Shown: in pieces, positions 34,463 to 42,611 of the stretch
Position numbering within the stretch: the first letter of the stretch is position 1
How the letters are laid out: the number at the start of each line of letters is the position of its first letter
Assembly: GCF_000513995.1 (NCBI RefSeq)
Contig: NZ_KI911337.1
Coordinates: forward strand, 115,732 to 167,425
Length of the DNA: 51,694 bases
From: Pseudoxanthomonas sp. J35
Lineage (GTDB): Bacteria > Pseudomonadota > Gammaproteobacteria > Xanthomonadales > Xanthomonadaceae
Reading direction: 5' to 3'
Translations under genes and position numbers: made by a program
The notes under the pieces: model-generated
Seen by the model: the letters and a program-made list of their open reading frames with translations, nothing else
Database searches by the model: none
Told to the model about the DNA's origin: nothing

Positions 34463-35269
34463 GTGTCGCTGCTGATCCTGCTGCTGTTCCCCGTGCTCGG
34501 CGTGGTTGCCGGCATCCTCGCCGGCCTGCTCGGGATCGGCGGTGGCCTGGTCCTGGTCGCCGCACTGGCGTGGCTGCTGCCGCTGGCCGGCGTGCCGCAG
34601 GAGTCGGCGATGCATGCGGCGCTGGCCAGTTCGCTGGCGAGCATCGTGCTTACCGGTGCCTCGTCGGCGCGCGCGCATGCGCGGCGCGGCAGCGTGCTGT
34701 GGCCCACGGTGGCGTGGATGGTGCCGGGCCTGCTGCTCGGCGGCTGGCTGGGCAGCGGCCTGGCGGTGGCGCTGGACGACAACGTGCTGCGCTGGATCGT
34801 CTCCGGCTACTGCCTGCTGGCGGCGTGGCAGATCGGCTTCGGCCGCACCCGCACGCCCGCCGATGGCAGCGAGGTGGCGCCGCCGCGCGGCTGGCCGATG
34901 ACCGTCGCCGGCGGCGGCATCGGTGCGTTGTCGGCGGTGGTCGGCATCGGTGGCGGCAGCATGACCGTGCCGGTGCTGGTCTGGCGGGGCGTGGTGCCGG
35001 TGCGTGCGGTGGGCACTTCCAGCGCCTGCGGCGTGGCGATCGGGCTGGCCAGCGCGCTGGGGTATGCGCTGCACGCGCCGGTGGGGGCGCTGCCGGAATA
35101 CGCGGTCGGCTATGTGTACCTGCCGGCGGCAATCGGCGTGGCGCTGGCCTCGGTCGTGGCCGCGCCGTGGGGCACGCGGCTGGCGCACCGGCTCAGCGGC
35201 AACGCGCTGCGCAAGGTGTTCGCGCTGTTCCTGCTGCTGGTGGGACTGAGCGTGCCCTGGTCGGGGTGA
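34463..35269 (+). CDS. TauE/SafE family sulfite/anion exporter-like permease
   Basis: A 268-residue membrane protein with about eight hydrophobic helices in two repeats. Each repeat carries the family's glycine-rich motif: AGLLGIGGGLVLVAALAWLL near the N-terminus and AVVGIGGGSMTVPVLVWRG in the middle. The family moves sulfite, sulfoacetate or related anions, or other small organic ions; the substrate here is unknown. The start is GTG at 34463 with GGAG upstream; an ATG at 34409 would add 18 residues with no membrane character. It is divergent from slt. Confidence 0.9.
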   Translation: MSLLILLLFPVLGVVAGILAGLLGIGGGLVLVAALAWLLPLAGVPQESAMHAALASSLASIVLTGASSARAHARRGSVLWPTVAWMVPGLLLGGWLGSGLAVALDDNVLRWIVSGYCLLAAWQIGFGRTRTPADGSEVAPPRGWPMTVAGGGIGALSAVVGIGGGSMTVPVLVWRGVVPVRAVGTSSACGVAIGLASALGYALHAPVGALPEYAVGYVYLPAAIGVALASVVAAPWGTRLAHRLSGNALRKVFALFLLLVGLSVPWSG

Positions 35270-35284
35270 GGTCTGGCGGGAGCC

Positions 35285-35300
35285 GCGGGGCAAGCCCCGC
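35285..35300. terminator. Hairpin between the TauE and DUF4124 genes
   Basis: GCGGGGC and GCCCCGC arms with an AA loop lie 16 bp after the permease stop, between two converging genes. There is no clear T-tract. Confidence 0.5.
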
Positions 35301-35347
35301 TCTAGGGTTGGCCTGCAGGCGTCGCCGCGTGGTGCCCGCCCGGGGGT

Positions 35348-36115
35348 TCAGTCGCCGCAGCCCTGCACCACGATCGCGCGGCGCCGCTCGTATTCGGCGC
35401 GGCGCCATTCGACGTTGTCGGGATGGGCGAAGCGCCAGCGCGCTTCGGCCTCGCGCGCGTGCCGGCGCCAGGCTTCGCAGGCGCCCTCGGCCGGCACCGG
35501 CGCGCACTGGTCGCGGATCACTTCGCAGGCGCTGCCGGCGCCGGTGGCGGGATTGCCGTCCAGGCCGACGGTGCGCAGCGGCACGCAGCGCGGTTCCGGT
35601 TCGGCCTGTTCGGACAGGTAGCGGTCGCCCTCGCGGCGGACGCACTGGAACAGCGGTGGAGGTGGCGGCAGTGCCGGCGCATCGGCGGCGGGTGCCTCGC
35701 GCACCAGGTCGGCGCTGTCGAGGATGCGCGGCTCCGGCCCGACATGGGTGGTGACGAACCCGCCAGCGCGGGAGCCTTGCGCGGAACCCGCGGTACCCGC
35801 GTCCACGGACGGGTGCGGGGCGCCGGGCATGGGCGCCCCGGGACCGGTTGCCGGTCCCAGGCCTTGCGGCGGTGGTGGCGTCGTCGTTCCCGCCACCCTC
35901 GCCGCGGCTTCCGGGCTGGTCGGGACCTCCGCCACCGGTTGCTCGCGCTGGGTCGTGCCCGGCGGGCAGGGCCGGCTCTGGATGGTGAGGTTGCCGGCGG
36001 TGTCGGTGCAGCGGTACAGCGTCACCGCCTGGGCGCGCGCGTCGCCGGCCGCGGCGCCGGCCAGGACGAACAGCCAGCAGCAGGACAGGAGCGTGGCGCG
36101 GATCGGCAGGGCCAT
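35348..36115 (-). CDS. DUF4124 domain-containing exported protein A
   Basis: A 255-residue exported protein. After the signal peptide (ATLLSCCWLFVLAGAAAGDARA) comes a DUF4124-like start with VTLYRCTDTAGNLTIQSRPC, then a Pro/Ala-rich linker and a C-terminal Cys-containing region with LFQCVRREGDRYLSEQAE and an Arg/Glu-rich tail ending QGCGD. DUF4124 domains are small, probably periplasmic, of unknown function. Its ATG overlaps the stop of the next DUF4124 gene upstream (TGATG). It looks like a diverged duplicate of that neighbour, with the same order of parts. Confidence 0.8.
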   Translation of the reverse strand: MALPIRATLLSCCWLFVLAGAAAGDARAQAVTLYRCTDTAGNLTIQSRPCPPGTTQREQPVAEVPTSPEAAARVAGTTTPPPPQGLGPATGPGAPMPGAPHPSVDAGTAGSAQGSRAGGFVTTHVGPEPRILDSADLVREAPAADAPALPPPPPLFQCVRREGDRYLSEQAEPEPRCVPLRTVGLDGNPATGAGSACEVIRDQCAPVPAEGACEAWRRHAREAEARWRFAHPDNVEWRRAEYERRRAIVVQGCGD

Positions 36116-36918
36116 CAGGATCGGCAGTCGTTGGCCATGCGCTCGTCGATCAGCGCCTGCTCGCGGTCGAGCTCGGCGCGGCCGCTGGGCGTGGCGGCGT
36201 GGTAGACGCGCAGTATCTCGTAGCGGCGGTCCGAGAGGCGGCGGCACACGTCCTCCTGCGGCAGGCGCGCGCAGGTGTCGCGGACCCAGCTGCCGCCGGC
36301 CATCACCGGCACCGGTCCCGGCTGCGGCGGGCGGCCGGGTGGATGCGGCGGGCGCGGCGGATTGCCGGGCGGATGCGGCGGGCGTGGCGCGGGCCCGCTG
36401 CCCGGCGGGGCGACGGGTGGACGCAGCGGTGGTCGCGACGCCACGGAAAAACCCAAGGTCCACAGCGGCACCCAGCGCGGGTTCCCGTCGTCGCTGTCGC
36501 TGGTATAGGTCGTGCCGTCCGGCGCGGTGCATTCGTACATGGGCTGCGGCGGCTGCAGCTGCACGGCATGGACTTCGCGCAGCGGCGGCTCCGCTCCGGA
36601 AGGCGGCGCGGGCGCGGGCGCGGCAGGACGCGGCGGCGGATCCTGCGGCCGCTGCATCTGCACCACCTCGGACTTCTCGCCGGCCAGGCACGGCGAATCG
36701 CGCAGCGCGACCAGGCGGCCGTTGCCGTCCAGGCAGCGGTAGACGGTGACCTTGCCGGCGGCCGGTCCGGCTGCGCCGGCCGCCGACGCGGGCAGGCAGG
36801 CGCAGAGGAATGCGAGGGCGACGGAGGCGCCGGTCGACGCCACGCGCCGGCGCGTCATCGCGCGCTCGCTGCCGGTAGCGGGGATTGCGGGCGGTTCGGG
36901 CGCCGGGGACTTCGACAT
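36115..36918 (-). CDS. DUF4124 domain-containing exported protein B
   Basis: A 267-residue protein, likely exported. A basic N-terminus precedes the hydrophobic VALAFLCACLPASAAGA. A DUF4124-like KVTVYRCLDGNGRLVALRDS follows, then a linker, a second Cys motif (MYECTAPDGTTYTSDSDDGN), a striking Pro/His/Gly-rich low-complexity stretch of roughly 45 residues, and a C-terminal region with two cysteines (RDTCARLPQEDVCRRLSD) ending NDCRS. The start at 36918 has GAGGAG six bases upstream; another ATG two codons earlier abuts it. It shares architecture with the overlapping downstream gene. Function is unknown. Confidence 0.8.
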   Translation of the reverse strand: MSKSPAPEPPAIPATGSERAMTRRRVASTGASVALAFLCACLPASAAGAAGPAAGKVTVYRCLDGNGRLVALRDSPCLAGEKSEVVQMQRPQDPPPRPAAPAPAPPSGAEPPLREVHAVQLQPPQPMYECTAPDGTTYTSDSDDGNPRWVPLWTLGFSVASRPPLRPPVAPPGSGPAPRPPHPPGNPPRPPHPPGRPPQPGPVPVMAGGSWVRDTCARLPQEDVCRRLSDRRYEILRVYHAATPSGRAELDREQALIDERMANDCRS

Positions 36919-36965
36919 CGCCATCTCCTCGCAGGGCAGCCGGTGCGGAAGATCGCCGGTTGCGC

Positions 36966-37529
36966 TCAGTCCCGCAACACGCTGCCGTCCAGCGCCACGC
37001 GGATCTGGGTGGGCCGGTCCAGGCCGCCGGTCTCGCCGGCGACGATGCCGTCGAGGGTGTCGTGCAGGGCCGGATCGAGCTGGGCGCGCGAACGCGCCGG
37101 CGGCTTGCCGGCGAGGTTGGCGCTGGTCGATACCAGCGGGCCGCCGAAGGCCTCGCTCAGCGCGACCACGGTCGGATGCGCGCTGATCCGCACGGCGATG
37201 CTGTCGCGGCCGCCGGTGACCCAGCGCGGCGCGCCTTCGGCGGCGGGCATCACCCAGGTGTGCGGGCCCGGCCAGGTGGCCAGCACCGCGGCCAGGCGTT
37301 CGGCGGGCAGCGCCGCCAGGTCCAGCCAGCGGCGCAGCGGGTCGATGTGCGCGGCGACCAGGATCAGGCCCTTCTCCAGCGGGCGCTGCTTGAGCCGCAG
37401 CAGGCGCAGCACCGCCGCCTCGTTGTCCGGATCGCAGCCGAGGCCCCACACGGCTTCGGTGGGGTAGGCGACCAGGCCGCCGCGCTGGAGCAGCGCGGCG
37501 GCGTCATCGATGTCGAGGGTACGGGCCAT
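36966..37529 (-). CDS. tsaC: Threonylcarbamoyl-AMP synthase
   Basis: A 187-residue YrdC/Sua5 domain enzyme that makes threonylcarbamoyl-AMP from threonine, bicarbonate and ATP for tRNA t6A37. It has no C-terminal Sua5 domain, so it is the short TsaC form. Motifs are GGLVAYPTEAVWGLGCDPDN, LKQRPLEKGLILVA, RDSIAVRISAHPTV and GPLVSTSANLAGKPPARS. TsaD, which uses its product, is encoded at 2865. It lies between topA and the DUF4124 pair on the same strand. Confidence 0.95.
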   Translation of the reverse strand: MARTLDIDDAAALLQRGGLVAYPTEAVWGLGCDPDNEAAVLRLLRLKQRPLEKGLILVAAHIDPLRRWLDLAALPAERLAAVLATWPGPHTWVMPAAEGAPRWVTGGRDSIAVRISAHPTVVALSEAFGGPLVSTSANLAGKPPARSRAQLDPALHDTLDGIVAGETGGLDRPTQIRVALDGSVLRD

Positions 37530-37590
37530 GGGTGGCGATGTTAGCCACAGCGATCCGGCCGGCGGATGAAGGGCCGGGGTGACGCCGGTC

Positions 37591-40095
37591 TCAGAACGGC
37601 GGCGCGTCGTCGGCGGCGGAGCGGGCGGTCTTCTTCGCCGCGCCCTTGCCGGCGGCCTTGGTCGCCTTCTTCGCCGCGCTCTTCTTCGTCGCCTTCTTGC
37701 CGGGCTTCTTCGCCACCGCCTTCTTCGCCGGTTTCTCGCTCGATTCCTTCTGCACCGTCTTCTTCGTGGTGGTCTTCTTCGCCGCCTTGGCGCCGAAGCC
37801 GCGGCGCGCCGGCTTGCCGGTCTCGGCCAGCAGCTGCTGCACTTCCTCCAGGGTCAGCGAGGACGGCTCGCGGTCCTTGGGGATCTTGCCGTTGAGCTTG
37901 CCGTCGCTGATGTACGGGCCGAAGCGGCCGTTGAGCACCTGGATGTCGCTGCCGGGGAATTCCTTGATCACGCGGTTGCGCGCGATCTCCTCCTTCTCCT
38001 CGATCAGGAACACCGCGCGCGCCAGGTCGATCTTGTACGGATCGTCCTCCTTCTTCAGCGAGGCGTAGGTGCTGCCGCGCTTGGCGAACGGGCCGAAGCG
38101 GCCGATCCCGACGCTGACCTGCTGGCCGTCGCTCTCGCCGAGGATGCGCGGCATGTCGAACAGCTTCAGCGCCTCCTCCAGGGTGATGGAGTAGATGCTC
38201 TGGCCCGGCTGCAGCGAGGCGAACTTCGGCTTCTCCTCGTCCTCGACGGTGCCGATCTGCACCATCGGGCCGAAGCGGCCGATGCGCGCGCTGACTTCCT
38301 TGCCGGTCTTCGGGTCGACGCCCAGCGAGCGCGAGCTGCCGGCATCGGTACGGTCCAGGGATTCCTTCTTGTCCTCGACCAGTTCCTTGAACGGGCCCCA
38401 GAACTTCTCCATCAGCGGGACCCACTCCTCCTCGCCGCGGGAGACGGCGTCCAGCTCGTCCTCCATGCGCGCGGTGAAGTCGTAGTCGACGTAGCGGGTG
38501 AAGTGGCCGGCCAGGAACTTGCTGACCGCGCGGCCCACGTCGGTGGGCTTGAACGCGCGGCCTTCCATCTCCGCGTACTTGCGGAACAGCAGGGTCTGGA
38601 TGATCGAGGCGTAGGTCGACGGACGGCCGATGCCGTATTCCTCCAGCGCCTTGACCAGCGCCGCTTCGGTGTAGCGCGGCGGCGGCTGGGTGAAGTGCTG
38701 GTCGGCGTGGATGCGGTCCAGCGGCACGCGCTCGCCGGGCTTGAGTGGCGGCAGCTTGCGGCCCTCGTCCTCGTCCTCGGCGGTCCGGGTGTCCTTGCCC
38801 TCCTCGTACACGGCGAGGAAGCCCGGGAACACCACGGTGGTGCCGTTGGCGCGGAACGAATGCTCGCTGCCGGCCGCAAGGTCGACCGAGACGGTGTTCA
38901 GCGTGGCCGGCACCATCTGGCTGGCCACCGCGCGCTTCCACACCAGCTCGTAGAGCTTGCGCTCGTCGTCGGTGAGGTAGCGGGCGACCGAGGCCGGGGT
39001 GCGCAGCGCCGAGGTCGGGCGGATCGCCTCGTGCGCTTCCTGGGCGTTCTTCGACTTGGTCTGGTAGGCGTTGGGCTTGTCCGGCACCGAGGCGGTGCCG
39101 AAGTCGCGGGCGATCACGTCGCGGATTTCGGCCACCGCCTCCTGCGACAGGTTCACCGAGTCGGTACGCATGTAGGTGATCAGGCCGACCGTGCCTTCGT
39201 CGCCCAGGCTCACGCCTTCGTACAGCTTCTGCGCCACCTGCATGGTCTTGCGGGTGGTGAAGCCGAGCTTGCGCGAGGCTTCCTGCTGCAGGGTCGAGGT
39301 GGTGAACGGCGGCGCCGGGCGGCGCTTGCGTTCCTTGCTGGCCACGTCGGTGACGTGCAGGGCGCCGGCCGCGGCCTGCTGCAGGCGCAGCCGCGCCGCT
39401 TCGGCGGTCTCGCCGTCGGTGATGGTGAACTGTTCGAACTTCTGCCCGTCCAGCTTCACCAGCTTGGCGGTGAACGGCTGCGAGGCGTGCGCCAGCTCTG
39501 CGCCGATGGTCCAGTACTCGCGCGCCTTGAACGCCTCGATCTCCTCCTCGCGCTCGACGATCATGCGCAGCGCCGGCGACTGCACGCGGCCGGCGGACAG
39601 GCCCGGCTGCACCTTGCGCCACAGCACCGGCGAAAGGTTGAAGCCGACCAGGTAGTCGAGCGCGCGGCGCGCCTGCTGCGCGTCGACCAGCTCGCCGGCG
39701 ATCTGCCGCGGCTGGGTCATCGCCTCGCGGATCGCGCGCGGAGTGATCTCGGTGAACACGACGCGGTGCAGCGGCTTGCCGTCGAGCAGGCCGCGCTCCT
39801 TGAGGATCTCGGCGATGTGCCAGCTGATCGCCTCGCCCTCGCGGTCCGGGTCGGTCGCCAGGTAGATGTCGTCGGCGGCCTTGGCCGCCCTGGCGATCGC
39901 CTCGACGTGCTTCTCGTTCTTCTCGATCAGGTCGTAGCGCATGGCGAAGCCGCGCTCGGGGTCGACCGCGCCCTCCTTGGGCACCAGGTCGCGCACGTGC
40001 CCGTAGGAGGCCAGGACGGTGAAGTCCTTGCCGAGGTATTTGTTGATCGTCTTGGCCTTGGCGGGCGATTCGACGATGAGCAGGTGCTTGGGCAT
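37591..40095 (-). CDS. topA: DNA topoisomerase I
   Basis: An 834-residue type IA topoisomerase relaxing negative supercoils. The N-terminal Toprim domain has LLIVESPAKAKTINKYLG and LATDPDREGEAISWHIA. RALDYLVGFNLSPVLWRK and the active-site Tyr308 in GLITYMRTDSVNLS follow, then GRPSTYASIIQTL. The C-terminus carries two topoisomerase C-terminal repeat modules (IGRFGPMVQIG, IGRFGPFAKRG, NGRFGPYISDG) rather than Cys-type zinc fingers. A Lys/Ala-rich tail of about 75 residues comes last, as in other Xanthomonadaceae, and probably binds DNA. Confidence 0.97.
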   Translation of the reverse strand: MPKHLLIVESPAKAKTINKYLGKDFTVLASYGHVRDLVPKEGAVDPERGFAMRYDLIEKNEKHVEAIARAAKAADDIYLATDPDREGEAISWHIAEILKERGLLDGKPLHRVVFTEITPRAIREAMTQPRQIAGELVDAQQARRALDYLVGFNLSPVLWRKVQPGLSAGRVQSPALRMIVEREEEIEAFKAREYWTIGAELAHASQPFTAKLVKLDGQKFEQFTITDGETAEAARLRLQQAAAGALHVTDVASKERKRRPAPPFTTSTLQQEASRKLGFTTRKTMQVAQKLYEGVSLGDEGTVGLITYMRTDSVNLSQEAVAEIRDVIARDFGTASVPDKPNAYQTKSKNAQEAHEAIRPTSALRTPASVARYLTDDERKLYELVWKRAVASQMVPATLNTVSVDLAAGSEHSFRANGTTVVFPGFLAVYEEGKDTRTAEDEDEGRKLPPLKPGERVPLDRIHADQHFTQPPPRYTEAALVKALEEYGIGRPSTYASIIQTLLFRKYAEMEGRAFKPTDVGRAVSKFLAGHFTRYVDYDFTARMEDELDAVSRGEEEWVPLMEKFWGPFKELVEDKKESLDRTDAGSSRSLGVDPKTGKEVSARIGRFGPMVQIGTVEDEEKPKFASLQPGQSIYSITLEEALKLFDMPRILGESDGQQVSVGIGRFGPFAKRGSTYASLKKEDDPYKIDLARAVFLIEEKEEIARNRVIKEFPGSDIQVLNGRFGPYISDGKLNGKIPKDREPSSLTLEEVQQLLAETGKPARRGFGAKAAKKTTTKKTVQKESSEKPAKKAVAKKPGKKATKKSAAKKATKAAGKGAAKKTARSAADDAPPF

Positions 40096-40223
40096 GGGGT
40101 CCGTTTCTGTGCTGCTGCGGCGTCCTTCCGGGACGCGTGCGGGCGGTGAGGGCGGCGTGAAGAACGCGCCCGCCAGAGATGCCGACGCCCGGGAGGGGGC
40201 CCCCGGGCGCGGTCACTGTCCTT

Positions 40224-40229
40224 TTTATA
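40224..40229 (-). promoter_or_regulatory. Possible -10 element for topA
   Basis: TATAAA on the minus strand sits about 130 bp upstream of the topA start in a small AT-rich patch. A TTGACA lies upstream on the same strand but 24 bp away, too far for a standard promoter, so this is tentative. Confidence 0.3.
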
Positions 40230-40243
40230 GGTGAATCACGCCG

Positions 40244-40296
40244 CGGCCGGCCGTGTCAAGCCGGCCGGCCGGGCGGGGGCCGCCAGGACGGCCCCC
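40244..40296 (-). terminator. Two GC hairpins after the GYF–RDD gene
   Basis: CGGCCGGC/GCCGGCCG (40244–40267) and GGGGGCCG/CGGCCCCC (40275–40296) lie between the RDD gene stop (40309) and topA. They could end the upstream transcript. No strong T-tract. Confidence 0.5.
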
Positions 40297-40308
40297 CCGG
40301 CGCGTGGC

Positions 40309-41274
40309 TCAGTGCCAGCGCATCGAGGACAGCATGCCGATGAAGGCGACCATGGCGATGATGCCCAGCACCATCAGCAGGCCGAAGATGACCAGGACCA
40401 CCACGGTCACCGTGTCCAGCCCGCGTTTCTGCATCTGCGGCTGGGCGGTGAAGGCGTAGCGGTCGACCACCAGGGTGTCGCAGAGCATGTCGTGCAGGGC
40501 CTGCTTGCGCTGGGTGAAGGCGACCATCAGGCCCGATACCAGCACGCCCACGCCGCAGGTGAAGATCGCGAACACCAGGTAGGCGACGTAGCGCAGCAGC
40601 GCGCGGCCGAAGCCGACCGGATCGCCGTTGCCGCGCACGACCTTCACTCCGACCGCCATCTTGCCCAGGCTGGCCTGGCTGCTGGAGGAGTGCATCCAGG
40701 CGAAGTACAGCGCGGGCACGCCGAAGCTGATCGCGTAGTTCAGGGTCAGGAAGCCGACGCTCATGCCGGTTTCGGCGAAACCGCCACTGGCCAGGTTGGA
40801 CATGCTCAGGCCGAACACCAGCATCAGCGGGATCAGCAGGGCGTAGCTGATGATGCCGGTGATGAAGCCGTCCAGGACGCTGGCGGCGAAGCGGCGCCAG
40901 AGGCCGGCATGGACCACGTCGTCGGCATCCACGGTCGCCGCGGCCGCCGCGTAGGTGTAGCCGGCATGGCCGCCGCTGGCCGCGTGGGCGGGGACCTGCG
41001 GTACGGGCGGGATGGCCTCGACCCCCGCCGGTGACCCGGCGGCGGCCGCCGGCACCGGCTCCGGAGCGGCGCGGAAGTCCAGGGTGGGCGGGGGCGCCTC
41101 GTCCAGGCCCAGCTCGGCGCGCATCGTGCCCAGCGGCTGCCAGGCGGCCATGCCGTCGCGCCAGACCAGGGTGGCCGCGTCGACCTCGCCGCCGCGGAAC
41201 AGGCGGGCGATCTCGGTGGCGGGCAGCGGGCCGAGCTGGCGGCGCTGGCGATCGGCGTAATACCACTGGGTCAT
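40309..41274 (-). CDS. GYF_2 and RDD domain membrane protein
   Basis: A 321-residue protein. An N-terminal GYF_2 (DUF4339) domain of about 50 residues, WYYADRQRRQLGPLPATEIA to VWRDGMAAWQPL, is followed by an Ala/Pro-rich linker. An RDD-family membrane domain comes next, opening LWRRFAASVLDGFITGIISY (the R–D pair naming the family) and containing SLGKMAVGVKVVRGNGDPV and QALHDMLCDTLVV. A last membrane helix ends the chain. RDD proteins have been linked to ion exchange in a few cases, but the role here is unknown. The neighbouring upstream gene starts with a similar GYF_2 domain. Confidence 0.88.
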   Translation of the reverse strand: MTQWYYADRQRRQLGPLPATEIARLFRGGEVDAATLVWRDGMAAWQPLGTMRAELGLDEAPPPTLDFRAAPEPVPAAAAGSPAGVEAIPPVPQVPAHAASGGHAGYTYAAAAATVDADDVVHAGLWRRFAASVLDGFITGIISYALLIPLMLVFGLSMSNLASGGFAETGMSVGFLTLNYAISFGVPALYFAWMHSSSSQASLGKMAVGVKVVRGNGDPVGFGRALLRYVAYLVFAIFTCGVGVLVSGLMVAFTQRKQALHDMLCDTLVVDRYAFTAQPQMQKRGLDTVTVVVLVIFGLLMVLGIIAMVAFIGMLSSMRWH

Positions 41275-41313
41275 GCGTCCATTCCTCGTCGTGTGGCGGC
41301 CAGGGCCCCGGTG

Positions 41314-41973
41314 TCAGCCGCGGCAGTCGTGGGGCAGGTAGCGGTCCTCGACGGCGGAAGAGCACATCCAGGTATCCACCGCCGGGTTGTATTCCAGCCA
41401 GACCGGCTGGCCGTCGAGCTGGTCCTTGCCCGGTGCGGAAATCTCGGCGGACAGGCCGCACAGGGTGCTTTCCTCGAACTGGCCGAAGCGGATCGAGGCC
41501 AGGTGCGCGCCGGCGTAGCTTCCGGCGCTTTCGAAGCCTTCGTCGTCGTTGCCCGGGCAGCGCCCGTTGGCCTCCATGAAGGCGACCACCGCGCCCTTGT
41601 GCATGCCGGCTTCGAGGATCGCCTGGGTGGCCTGCGAGCGCAGGACGTAATCGTTGTAGGCCGGCAGCGCGATCGCCGCGAGGATGCCCAGCACCCCCAG
41701 CAGGACCACGCCGGCGACGCCGACCAGGGCGGCGATGGCGCAACCGGACAGCCCGCGCGGCGCCGGCTGCGGCGCGGCCGGCGTCGCCGGCATCGGCGGC
41801 GGCAGTCCAAGCGTCGTGGCGAAGTCGTGCAGCGGGCGCCACTGCGCCTCGCCCTCGCGCCATACCAGCGTCTGCGGCCCGACCGTCCCGCGCATGGCCA
41901 GCGCGCGCAGCCCGTCCGCCGTCACCGGGCCATGGCGGTGCCCGCCGGCGTCGGCGTAATACCAGTGATTCAT
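41314..41973 (-). CDS. GYF_2 domain fused to a type IV pilin-like domain
   Basis: A 219-residue protein. Residues 1–55 form a GYF_2 domain (MNHWYYADAGGHRHGPVTAD to VWREGEAQWRPL). After a Pro/Ala linker (about 60–75) comes a hydrophobic helix, then GILAAIALPAYNDYVLRSQA and TQAILEAGMHKGAVVAF, which is the N-terminal helix and early body of a type IV pilin. A globular part with three cysteines ends HDCRG. The normal pilin leader and the FTLIE processing motif are missing; LSGCAIAALVGVAG stands there instead. Processing and pilus assembly are therefore unlikely, and a membrane-anchored role is more probable. Start 41973 is chosen by alignment with its neighbour's GYF domain. Confidence 0.85.
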   Translation of the reverse strand: MNHWYYADAGGHRHGPVTADGLRALAMRGTVGPQTLVWREGEAQWRPLHDFATTLGLPPPMPATPAAPQPAPRGLSGCAIAALVGVAGVVLLGVLGILAAIALPAYNDYVLRSQATQAILEAGMHKGAVVAFMEANGRCPGNDDEGFESAGSYAGAHLASIRFGQFEESTLCGLSAEISAPGKDQLDGQPVWLEYNPAVDTWMCSSAVEDRYLPHDCRG

Positions 41974-42020
41974 TCGATCCCCCAAGCAGGTGTGAAACTT
42001 AACCGAAGCCCCTGACGCAA

Positions 42021-42044
42021 GGAAGCCGGCTTGCGCCGGCTTCC
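42021..42044 (-). terminator. Terminator hairpin after smg
   Basis: A perfect 10-bp stem GGAAGCCGGC/GCCGGCTTCC with a TTGC loop, 27 bp past the smg stop. On the minus strand it is followed by a weak TTGCGTC run only. Confidence 0.65.
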
Positions 42045-42070
42045 GTCGTTGCGGGCTGTTCGCGTGGTGC

Positions 42071-42544
42071 TCAGTGCACCGGTTCCGGCTCCTCGCCGAA
42101 CATCTGCGTTTCCATCCAGGCGTAGGCCGCTTCGGCGCCAGGCTGGTTGAACAGGACCATCAGCACCACCCACTTCAGGTCGTCCAGGTCCAGCTCGTCC
42201 TGGTCCAGGGCCATGGCGCGGTCCAGCACCAGCTCGCGCTGGCCGGCGTCGAGCACGCCCTGCTGCTCGAGGAACAGGAGGAAGCCGCGGCAGTCGACGT
42301 CGAGGCGGTCCAGCTCGGGGCCGTGGTAGACCCGCACCGGGCCGTTCACGCGCGCCTCGCCGCCCGCCGGGCGCTGCTGCGCCAGGCCGTCGAGCCAGTC
42401 GAAGGCCTTGCTGATCTCGCTGGGGCTGAAACCGGCCTCGATCAGGCCCTGTTGCAACGGATCGCGGTCGCGGAGGCTGTCCGCATCGTCGCCGATGTAG
42501 TGTTCGAAGAGGTAGAGCAGTACGTCCAGAATGCTTTCTTTCAT
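42071..42544 (-). CDS. smg: Smg family protein (DUF494)
   Basis: A 157-residue cytoplasmic protein of the Smg family, whose gene is often next to dprA and def/fmt. The start [20 protein letters not shown] is diagnostic. [40 protein letters not shown] and [20 protein letters not shown] complete the family. Function is not established. The start at 42544 is set by the family N-terminus; a longer in-frame opening reaches into dprA but is unrelated. It follows dprA by 67 bp. Confidence 0.94.
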   Translation of the reverse strand: MKESILDVLLYLFEHYIGDDADSLRDRDPLQQGLIEAGFSPSEISKAFDWLDGLAQQRPAGGEARVNGPVRVYHGPELDRLDVDCRGFLLFLEQQGVLDAGQRELVLDRAMALDQDELDLDDLKWVVLMVLFNQPGAEAAYAWMETQMFGEEPEPVH

Positions 42545-42611
42545 TGCCCTCGGCCTGCGCCCCGCAAGGAGCGCCGTGGGGGTGGGGAACCGCCGCTGCC
42601 GACGTTCGTGT

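Noticed and set aside
37579-40149. Long plus-strand frame (856 codons) opposite topA
   Set aside because: An antisense shadow of topA: low-complexity Leu/Arg/Val composition, no recognisable motif.
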